The position numbers and the translations under genes are program-made. The notes under the pieces are model-generated. The model made no database searches, was not told where the DNA came from, and worked only from the letters and a program-made list of their open reading frames with translations. Shown piece by piece: positions 1 to 9,117 of a stretch of 64,000 nucleotides of DNA. Numbering within the stretch: position 1 is the first letter of the stretch; each line of letters opens with the position of its first letter. Source of the stretch: Candidula unifasciata (Eukaryota > Mollusca > Gastropoda > Stylommatophora > Geomitridae); assembly GCA_905116865.2 (NCBI GenBank), contig CAJHNH020000491.1:496001-560000 (forward strand), given 5' to 3'.

Positions 1-124
1 AAACTGTCAGAATAAGACAGGAATAACTCTTTCAGACTGGAATGCTTTGCAGCAGATGCCAAGACAGAAACAAACTGGAAATATTACAGCTGAGTAATTA
101 CATTAATGGTGTTGTTATTCTTCT

Positions 125-400
125 TCTTCTTCACGTTCACCAGCTGTAAACTCTGGCAGAAGGTTCTAGTTGCTCGTCTACTGAACTGCAGTCCTGCTCC
201 AGAACCTGAGTGTTGCTTGTGCATCAGTTTTACAGATCTCATTCTCTTGAATACAGACTGTTGGTTCCTTGCCTCTCCGGCAGATGCACTCCGACTTAAA
301 AGGAAGCTCCCCAATTAGTCGACTCTTACGACATGCTTTTGGGGAGGCAGTGGGTCTGTTCTTGTTTTCCCCACAATAGGGCCCCGGAACCCACACGGGG
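125..400 (-). repeat. SINE-like repeat family A, minus copy
   Basis: Family A is a roughly 270-bp dispersed repeat whose plus orientation ends in a GAA-rich tail, so this minus copy starts with CTT triplets. Related copies are at 20455-20720, 27015-27225, 32280-32565, 35405-35690, 38385-38660, 55206-55390 and 60440-60690. The copy is followed by a G homopolymer at about 398-417. No coding content. Confidence 0.75.
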
Positions 401-582
401 GGGGGGGGGGGGGGGGGTGTTGTTATTTAACAACTGGCTGAGATATACAAAACGAACCTGTTGTCTGAATCGCTGTTGATCTTAGAGTATGTTGCTTGGT
501 GTCAAAAGAGTAATGTTTTAAGAATGAGTCATGAAAAAAGCAGATGTTATGATACGTTGATATATAAATGTTTTTATTGCAG

Positions 583-1367
583 GCCTACTACACGAGTGGA
601 ACTCTGTTAGTGCACATTCGAAAGTTTCACAATGTGGATGCCAAGTCAGTGAAAGAAGTCTTCCCTGTGTACAGCTACATTGAGGATCAGAAAGTGTTCA
701 CCATCCGTAACAGCCTCCTGGAAGATTTAAAGCCACCTGATACGGATGGTGATGGCGGCTCAGGGGCAGACAAATCTCACTTCGAAGATTTGCTCACAAA
801 AAATAATACTGTAGTTGAAGAACTGGTAGAGATGTCTGATGAGGTTATTGTTCAGGATGGTGCTGTTGTAGATGGACAGATAATATCCTCAACTGTTGGT
901 GGTAATAATCCTGAAACCGAAATTGTCAGCATAGAAATTTCAGACAGGACTAGCCCAGCACATAAAGACAGGAATAACACAGATGCAGAGAAAACAGCTG
1001 GAAAGGAAGTTAACAGAATAGAAGAACAAAGTGAAGATAACCAGACTGTGATCATAGATTCTGCACAGACAGAGGTTATTTATGAGCTACACACAGAAGA
1101 CATTGAACCAGTTGAAACAGAGGCTCTGCACAGCTCAGATGCAGCACTTGACAGACAGGAAGCAGCACTAGGGCTTGCAGAATTGTCACTGATTGGCGGG
1201 GAAGGAATGCATTCGGAGAAGTGTGCCCAGACAAAGACAAGGACGGTCACATTCTTCAAAGCGGAAGAAGAAGATGAGAATGATCCAAATGTTACCAAAA
1301 TTATTTTATCGAAAGAAGGAGGCATCATGAACAGTCAGGATCCTCACCAGTGTCCAGTGTGTGGCAG
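583..1367 (+). CDS. Zinc-finger protein exon (first in window)
   Basis: The acceptor is TTTTATTGCAG ending at 582 and the donor is GTGAGT at 1368. The exon starts with the second half of a C2H2 finger (LLVHIRKFH), so its Cys pair must lie in an upstream exon. It continues through about 230 residues of acidic linker rich in Glu, Asp, Ser and Thr, and ends with CPVCG, the Cys pair of the next finger. It leaves two bases (AG) that combine with the next exon. An upstream in-frame ATG at 568 lies inside the intron and is not a credible start. Confidence 0.88.
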
Positions 1368-1522
1368 GTGAGTTCTGGGGAAAAGAGCTTTTTCGCGATG
1401 CATTTTTGTCGAAAAAATTGAGAGAGAGAGAGATGATTTTTTAAAACTCTGATTGTATTCTCTGTACCAGGCACCTTTCCACTGACTTTATTCAAATTAT
1501 CTCTTTTCAATCATAGTCTGTG

Positions 1523-1870
1523 CCATGTGGCGTTGGTAGTCAGGTCTATCCACAACCTTCTGTCTCATGTACCTTCAGTCATTTCTGACACAGATGACTT
1601 TCCATGCCATGATCTCAGACTGTCTAGCATCTTCTCTCTTGATATCCCTCTGCCTCTTTTACCTTCTGACTTTCCCACCAGGATCATGTTATCCAGTTTT
1701 CTCCTTCTCATGACTTGACCAAATAATGTAGATTCTCCCTCTGATGTGAGCAATTAGGTCTCTGTGAATCAGTTTCTTTCAAGACATCTTCATTACAGTT
1801 TTTATCTGCCCAGGGTATTCTCATATTTCTTCTACAAGCTTGAATAAAACCACATCTCCACCACTTACAA
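1523..1870 (-). mobile_element. Non-LTR retrotransposon 3' fragment
   Basis: The minus strand encodes a degenerate LINE C-terminus with the typical LFGQVMRRRKLDNM and GKRGRG pattern followed by a Trp-His-Gly-Lys stretch. It lies in the first intron of the zinc-finger gene. Similar pieces occur at 33715-34060, 45870-46230 and 47000-47330. Confidence 0.7.
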
Positions 1871-2159
1871 ATACATTTTCACTCATTTTCCAACTGTCCT
1901 TGATTCATTTCCAGTATAGGATTTACATGGTTCTTGAGAATTGTTTTCCCCATCTCACTTGACAAAGAAAGATTGAATAGAATATTCTTCATTTTATAAA
2001 ATTCTGCATTTGCTTGATCTTTTCTACATTTAATTTACTTGTATTTCTTTAAAGCATTTTTCATGGTGCTTATCAGATTACCAAAAATATCTAAATGTTA
2101 TATCTAAGTTAAATGAAAGTTATAATGCAAGATCTGCATTGAGTCGAATTTTATCTTTA

Positions 2160-2275
2160 AAATGTATGGCTTGATCGACCCAGCCTGGGAAGTAAAGAAG
2201 GCTGACATGATTTGACCACATCACCCCCATCCAGTTCCAGTATGCCGTTAGCGTGAAAAAGTTCCTTTAATTTAT
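2160..2275 (+). repeat. SINE family B, truncated
   Basis: Contains the family B core (CCTGGGAAGTAAAG, a GACCACATCACCC block) and a short 3' end. Family B is the commonest SINE here: tRNA-like head, core, and a 3' end in GGGTCCTTTACTTT with T/A-rich tail. Confidence 0.65.
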
Positions 2276-2408
2276 GGTGGCAGATGTTGCAGAATTGAAC
2301 AGAGCAACTGTTAGTAAGCACACGTGCACTTGGAGGTCATCAGTCAGTGACTTATCCCTCTGCTTGTATAGACATGGTTATTATTCATGAAGATTTGTGT
2401 GTGTTCAT

Positions 2409-2486
<78 letters not shown>

Positions 2487-2524
2487 GTGAGTGAGTGAGT
2501 GAGTGAGTGATTGATTGATTGATT
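2409..2524. repeat. (GA)n-(GTGA)n-(GATT)n compound microsatellite
   Basis: About 75 bp of GA dinucleotides passes directly into GTGA and then GATT tetranucleotides, a typical slippage-derived compound tract. Runs of Ser-Leu in other frames are artefacts of it. Confidence 0.97.
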
Positions 2525-2855
2525 GTCTCATGGATTCTATACACACATATAAAAACTTTAGATAACAGGACATTCTTTGGTTTTTTTTCTTTTAGTCCAT
2601 CTCGGGGACTCCGAGATTTCATAGGGAATCGCCAGGAAAGTCTTGTATTCAAGTTCTGAGGTAGGGTTAGTGTTAGTCAGTGTTTATTTCACACGCTAAC
2701 ACCCCTATACTATTGGACTTTACCGGGAATTTCCTATGTAATCTCGTAGTCCGTTCGCCAAGAAGGGAGAGATATAAAAGAAAAGAACCCATTATTTAAG
2801 ACACTCTCCAGTTGCCATAAACATGTTATAATTTATTCACCTCCCTCCCCACCAG

Positions 2856-2994
2856 AATATTTGGTCGAAAGAGCATCATGATTGAACATATCCGCATACA
2901 CACAGACGAGAAGCCTTATGAGTGTGACTTTTGTCAAGCCAGCTTTAGGCAGAATGCTCAACTACGAAGTCATATACGTAACAACCATACCCAG
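2856..2994 (+). CDS. Zinc-finger protein exon: fingers 2-3
   Basis: The acceptor is CTCCCCACCAG and the donor is GTGAGC. Joined to the previous exon it completes the finger CPVCGRIFGRKSIMIEHIRI followed by H, then the linker HTDEKPYE close to the classic TGEKP linker, then the finger CDFCQASFRQNAQLRSHIR with two closing His. The 139-nt length keeps the frame, ending in phase 0. The TGEKP-like linker suggests DNA contact by adjacent fingers. Confidence 0.92.
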
Positions 2995-3124
2995 GTGAGC
3001 TGATGCTATTATCTTTGTTCTTTGCTGTCAGTATGTGATTTGTTACATTAACTAGGCTAACCTGGGCAACAAATGCCTAAAGAAGTGAGATGTATCACCA
3101 AAAATGCGCAAATATCACAGCCAT

Positions 3125-3403
3125 GCTGTAAACTGAGTAGCCGCAGTGGTGTTGCAGCCCCACCTGCTGGCTACAAAGTATTGGGTTCAAATCTGCATCA
3201 TGTTTTTCAAAATGACCCTGGCTCCCAGGTTGACCCAACCTAAAAAAGGTACCAGGTAAAGTCCTGGGAAGTAAAGGTGGCCTGGCATGATGTTGACTGC
3301 ATCACCCATCAAGGGCTGATTGATCCATACAAATATGTGAGTAGCATCAGATGCCAAATGCACCAATGGCATGAAAAGAGTGCTTTTTTTTTTTTTTTTA
3401 AAC
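3125..3403 (+). repeat. SINE family B, near full length
   Basis: A tRNA-like head with a B-box-like GGGTTCAAATC at about 3184, the core GTAAAGTCCTGGGAAGTAAA, and a T-rich 3' end. It lies in the second zinc-finger intron. Confidence 0.8.
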
Positions 3404-3525
3404 TGTTGACTGGCACATGGCAGTTACATCCTCAAAGGAACACAGAAAAATAGAAGGTGCTTTTTAAAGTATCAGTTAAGAGTGTACTTCTCCATTTTAT
3501 ATTATTTTTGTCATCAACACGATAA

Positions 3526-4388
3526 GGTTAGATTGTCATTTTTGGTGTATTGTGGTTAGATTGTCATTTTTGGTGTATTGTGGTTAGATTGTCATTTTTG
3601 GTGTATTGTGGTTAGATTGTTATTTTTGGTGTATTGTGGTTAGATTGTCATTTTTGGTGTATTGTGGTTAGATTGTCATTTTTGGTGTATTGTGGTTAGA
3701 TTGTCATTTTTGGTGTATTGTGGTTAGATTGTCATTTTTGGTGTATTGTGGTTAGATTGTCATTTTTGGTGTATTGTGGTTTGTCATTTTTGGTGTATTG
3801 TGATTTGTCATTTTTGGTGTATTGTGGTTTGTCATTTTTGGTGTATTGTGGTTTGTCATTTTTGGTGTATTGTGGTTTGTCATTTTTGGTGTATTGTGGT
3901 TTGTCATTTTTGGTGTATTGTGGTTTGTCATTTTTGGTGTATTGTGGTTTGTCATTTTTGGTGTATTGTGGTTAGATTGTCATTTTTGGTGAATTGTGGT
4001 TAGATTGTCATTTTTGGTGTATTGTGATTAGATTGTCATTTTTGGTGTATTGTGGTTAGATTGTCATTTTTGGTGTATTGTGGTTAGATTGTCATTTTTG
4101 GTGTATTGTGGTTAGATTGTCATTTTTGGTGTATTGTGGTTAGATTGTCATTTTTGGTGTATTATGGTTAGATTGTCATTTTTGGTGTATTGTGGTTAGA
4201 TTGTCATTTTTGGTGTATTGTGGTTAGATTGTCATTTTTGGTGTATTGTGGTTAGATTGTCATTTTTGGTGTATTGTGGTTAGATTGTCATTTTTGGTGT
4301 ATTGTGGTTAGATTGTCATTTTTGGTGTATTGTGGTTAGATTGTCATTTTTGGTGTATTGTGGTTAGATTGTCATTTTTGGTGTAATG
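3526..4388. repeat. 28/24-bp minisatellite, about 32 copies
   Basis: Unit GGTTAGATTGTCATTTTTGG plus TGTATTGT (28 bp). A central block at about 3778-3968 uses a 24-bp form lacking AGAT, about eight copies, flanked by 28-bp units on both sides. Most units are identical, which indicates recent expansion or homogenisation. Confidence 0.97.
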
Positions 4389-4395
4389 TGACTTG

Positions 4396-5220
4396 AAATG
4401 TCATTGAGGAGAGAGAACGTAACTATAAACTCTCATAATATCATGCTGACCGTTTAAGGCGATATCGGATGTGATGAATTTCTGTTGTAAATAACAAAGT
4501 GTTTATCCCCTGCAATTTTTCTTGCTTGAACTATTATCTGGATAAGAGGAATTTCTGATTAGAAGAAGCATTTTTTATTTTGGGTAATTGGAGAGTTCTC
4601 CTGATCAGGTCTGCACTGTTGTTGTATATTTGTTGTGGTCATCGAAAGACACAGTGAATCCAGTTCAAACCATGATTGTGGAGTAGTTATTATTTCAAAC
4701 AATGTGTGGTTTTGGCCTGCTGCACAAAATGTATATCTGAAGTTTTATCTGAAGCGAAAACTGATTGCCATAGCCAGGTAATTGCCAAAAACAGGAGACA
4801 ACTTTATAAAAAATAGACCATTTAAAAAAAAAATGAAAGAAATTATTTATTATTCTCACATATGTAGAGAGAGAAAGGAGTGAGGTATTTAATTACAGGC
4901 AAGCAATGTTTTCAGCTCTTACACTACCAAGCAGCTCACCTTGTATTTACTAGTTTCTTTTTACAGATATGATTTTGTTTTACTCTTCCTTCCTCATTGT
5001 TAAACCATCATTGCCAAAATTTTACTGTGGCTCTTTTTGTCCAGTTGTGTTATTAGTAGAAACCTGCTCCGACCCAGACACGTCTTACATTAAGTAATAG
5101 ATGCTTATGATATAATGAGTTAAACACCATTTATGACTCACCAAGTGCTCATCTTCACAGATGTACTATCAGTGGTCCAAGCCCTCAAGAGTGGTAAAAT
5201 TCCTCACCTGAGATCTGAAC
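4396..5220. other. Intronic sequence, no gene seen
   Basis: AT-rich intron between the minisatellite and a LINE fragment. I find no exon, RNA gene or clear repeat in it. Confidence 0.5.
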
Positions 5221-5224
5221 TTGG

Positions 5225-5703
5225 CAAGGTGGCTGCCCAGAAGTGTATTTATTGTACTTCAGTGAGTGCCATCCCACTGTGGTATACGAGGAAACAAAAC
5301 TGCAGATAAACTTGCTAAGAAAGGTGCAGAATGTGAACAGAAAGAGAATGCAATAACAAACTTTGAGTCAGAAGAAAAGGGCCATCCAGTCTTTCAGAAG
5401 TGAACAGTCTGGCTAGAGATGACTACCACTTACTTGACCGGCTTGGGCAGGTCATTGTTCTGCACCTCAGGACAGGACATATCAGACTTAACAAGAACAG
5501 GCTTTGTCTAAGTAGTTCACCATTGCTGTGTGGGCTGTTTGTGCAGACTACAGAACATATCCTGCAAGGATGTCCCTTGCACAGCCCATTAAGAATGGAA
5601 TACTGGCTCACTAAGTCAACACTGCACTCAAAGTTGTATGGAACTAAATGGGAACTTTTAAAAACAGTCAAATTTATCACAAGAACTTGTTTGTCGATGT
5701 AAA
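5225..5703 (+). mobile_element. LINE fragment with RNase H and tail region
   Basis: The plus strand reads HCGIRGNKTADKLAKKGAE, the C-terminal part of an RNase H domain, then after a stop and frame change LHLRTGHIRLNKNRL and TTEHILQGCPLHSPLR, the usual region after RNase H in non-LTR retrotransposons. Frameshifts and stops mark it as dead. Confidence 0.8.
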
Positions 5704-5884
5704 TCAGAATACGAACACAAGAAGAAGCAGACATATAACGAGTTAAGGTAATTCTGCCTTGGAGGGGGAAAGTCTTAATACCAAACAGGAAATATCTATT
5801 TTGTTTTGTTAGAGGGGACTGCAGAACTTGTAACCTAACCTAACATCTCAGTGTGATACATTTGTTGTATGTTTTCTTTCACAG

Positions 5885-5974
5885 GTGGAAAGGTATCAGT
5901 GCTCATTCTGTCACAACCGTTTCCTGTCTCGAAGCATCACCATCAGACACATCAGCTTTCATCATAAACTCAAG
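5885..5974 (+). CDS. Zinc-finger protein exon: finger 4
   Basis: A 90-nt exon of exactly 30 codons between TTTCTTTCACAG and GTACAT. It encodes one finger, CSFCHNRFLSRSITIRHIS with closing His residues, and basic residues HHKLK. It is phase 0 on both sides, so skipping would remove one finger without a frameshift. Confidence 0.9.
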
Positions 5975-6394
5975 GTACATTTCACAGTTTTTTGTCATTT
6001 TGTTGCTTTGCAGCTTCTTCTCTTTATCTCCCAGTGGAGCATAGGCCCATGGCCATTTCATGCCAAGTGGTCCTGTCTTTTGATATTGTGTGTAGCTCTC
6101 ACTCTTATGTCCTCTGGATCTTTTTTTGCTTCACTCTCTTATTCCCTCCTCTGTTTTTATTGTTTTCTTTTTCTGCTTTAACCCTGTGGGTTCGAGTGCA
6201 AAGACATCAAATTGCTTTGTGGCATTTCATATTCTCTTTTTGCTAAGAATAATTTAGTATGGTAGATTTTACAATTATTGGATATCATATTTTTAAAACT
6301 TATTTTTAAGAGTTTAGGTTTTTAAATAGTTTAGGTAATGAATTGGAAGCAAATTATTTATGCACAGTGACTAGCAAGCTTGTCTTCTCACCCA

Positions 6395-6455
6395 GTGGGG
6401 GAATTGTCCTGGGAAGTAAAGATGACTGCCATGATATTGACTACGTTACCATTCT
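6395..6455 (+). repeat. SINE family B fragment
   Basis: Carries the core GTCCTGGGAAGTAAAGATGA and a diverged CATGATATTGACTACGTTACC block, cut off by the next SINE copy. Confidence 0.6.
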
Positions 6456-8890
6456 AGTGGTAGCATAGCGGCTAGACTCTCGCCTGCCGACCCAAAGGTT
6501 TAAAGTTCAAATCTCCACTGTGGTGGATGTTTTTTCTCCAGAAGTAATGTTGCCCCTGCATCGATAAAGCCTAAAATGGCACCAGGAAAAATCCTGGGAA
6601 GCAAAGATGTCCAACATGATGACCACATCACACATCGAGGGCCGATTGGTCTATAAAGGAAAATTGTCTAATACAGTGACAACATCAAGGGCAGATTGGT
6701 CTATAAAGGAAAATTGTCTAATACAGTGACAACATCAAGGGCAGATTGGTCTATAAAGGAAAATTGTCTAATACAGTGACAACATTAAGGGCCGATTGGT
6801 CTATAAAGGAAAGATGTCCAACACAATGACCACATTAAGGGCCGATTGTTCTATAAAGGAAAGATGTCTAACACGATGACCACATTAAGGGCTGATTGTT
6901 CTATAAAGGAAAGATGTCTAACACGATGACCACATTGAGGGCCAATTGTTCTATAAAGGAAAGATGTCTAACACGATGACCACATCGAGGGCCAATTGGT
7001 CTATAAAAGAAAGATGTCTAACACGATGACCACATCGAGGGCCAATTGGTCTATAAAGGAAAGATGTCCAACACGATGATCACATCAGGGGCTGATTGTT
7101 CTATAAAGGAAAGATGTCCAACACGATGACCACATCAGGGGCCTATTGTTCTATAAAGGAAAGATGTCTAACACAATGACCACATCAAGGGCCGATTGTT
7201 CTATAAAGGAAAGATGTCTAACACGATGACCACATTAAGGGCCGATTGTTCTATAAAGGAAAGATGTCCAACACAATGACCACATCGAGGGCCAATTGGT
7301 CTATAAAGGAAAGATGTCCAACACGATGACCACATTAAGGGCCGATTGTTCTACAAAGGAAAGATGTCCAACACAATGACCACATCGAGGGCCGATTGTT
7401 CTATAAAGGAAAGATGTCCAACACAATGACCACATCAAGGGCCGATTGTTCTATAAAGTAAAGATGTCTAACACAATGACCACATCAAGGGCAGATTGTT
7501 CTATAAAGGAAAGATGTCTAACACGATGACCACATCGAGGGCTGATTGTTCTATAAAGGAAAGATGTCTAACACGATGACCACATTAAGGGTCAATTGTT
7601 CTATAAAGGAAAGATGTCCAACACAATGACCACATCGAGGGCCAATTGGTCTATAAAGGAAAGATGTCCAACACAATGACCACATTAAGGGCCGATTGTT
7701 CTATAAAGGTAAGATGTCCAACACAATGACCACATCGAGGGCCGATTGTTCTATAAAGGAAAGATGTCCAACACAATGACCACATCGAGGGCCAATTGGT
7801 CTATAAAGGAAAGATGTCCAACACAATGACCACATCGAGGGCCAATTGGTCTATAAAGGAAAGATGTCCAACACAATGACCACATCGAGGGCCAATTGGT
7901 CTATAAAGGAAAGATGTCCAACACAATGACCACATCGAGGGCCGATTGTTCTATAAAGGAAAGATGTCTAACACGATGACCACATCAAGGGCTGATTGTT
8001 CTATAAAGGAAAGATGTCTAACACAATGACCACATCAAGGGCCGATTGTTCTATAAAGGAAAGATGTCTAACATGATGACCACATTGAGGGCCAATTGTT
8101 CTATAAAGGAAAGATGTCTAACATGATGACCACATTAAGGGCCGATTGTTCTATAAAGGAAAGATGTCCAACACAATGACCACATCGAGGGCCAATTGGT
8201 CTATAAAGGAAAGATGTCCAACACGATGACCACATTAAAGGCCGATTGTTCTATAAAGGAAAGATGTCCAACACAATGACCACATCGAGGGCCGATTGTT
8301 CTATAAAGGAAAGATGTCCAACACAATGACCACATCGAGGGCCAATTGTTCTATAAAGGAAAGATGTCGAACACGATGACCACATTGAGGGCCAATTGTT
8401 CTATAAAGGAAAGATGTCCAACATGATGACCACATTAAGGGCTGATTATTCTATAAAGGAAAGATGTCCAACACGATGACCACATTAAGGGCCGATTATT
8501 CTATAAAGGAAAGATGTCCAACACAATGACCACATTGAGGGCCGATTGTTCTATAAAGGAAAGATGTCTAACACGATGGCCACATTAAGGGCCGATTATT
8601 CTATAAAGGAAAGATGTCTAACACAATGACCACATTGAGGGCCAATTGTTCTATAAAGGAAAGATGTCTAACACAATGACCACATCGAGTGCCGATTGAT
8701 CTATAAAAGAAAGATGTCTAACACAATGACCACATCGAGTGCCGATTGATCTATAAAAGAAAGATGTCCAACACAATGACCACATCACACATCAAGGGCC
8801 GATTGGTCTATAAAAACATGGGTGGTCTAGCACTGTATGCCTGAGGCACCAGGGGCATGGAAACAAAGGGTCCTTCACTTTTTGTTTTTA
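6456..8890 (+). repeat. SINE family B copy hosting a 50-bp minisatellite
   Basis: The SINE head (TAGCGGCTAGACTCTCGCCT, then a B-box-like AAAGTTCAAATC) starts at about 6456 and its 3' end (GGCATGGAAACAAAGGGTCC and T-rich tail) ends near 8890. Between them the SINE core region is repeated in tandem for about 2.2 kb. The head and tail appear once each. Confidence 0.88.
6604..8817 (+). repeat. 50-bp tandem array, about 44 units, SINE-derived
   Basis: Internal units are 50 bp (for example starting AAGATGTCCAACACGATGAC and ending CTATAAAGGA) in perfect register from 6661 to 8760. The first unit (6604-6660) and the last (from 8761) are 57 bp, carrying an extra 7 bp (CACATCACACATC instead of CACATC) as in ordinary family B SINEs. 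Units differ at a few positions (TCCA/TCTA, CGAGG/TAAGG, GGT/GTT). Confidence 0.95.
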
Positions 8891-9117
8891 AGTAGTGGTA
8901 ACTAAATTCTGGTAGCACCATCTACTCAGTGTGTCTCAGGACATGTAATCATGGCCTTGACTTTTCCTTGTTTAATGAATGTTAATTTCTACTTTTATAT
9001 AGAATAGTGTTATTACCATTTTTGTGGGGTAGTTTTTGTGTAGCTTCATTGCTTGAATCTTCTGAATATCTGTCTGATCATGCACTCACATTTTATTTTG
9101 TATCCCAAACATTGCAG

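Noticed and set aside
3718..4003. Overlapping open frames with CHFWCIVV-like repeats
   Set aside because: Produced by the 24-bp minisatellite units, which keep all frames open; no splice or start context and no homology.
9007..9117. ATG at 9007 as start of a separate zinc-finger protein
   Set aside because: A strong acceptor at 9117 and agreement of phase with the exon ending at 5974 show that 9007-9117 is intron.
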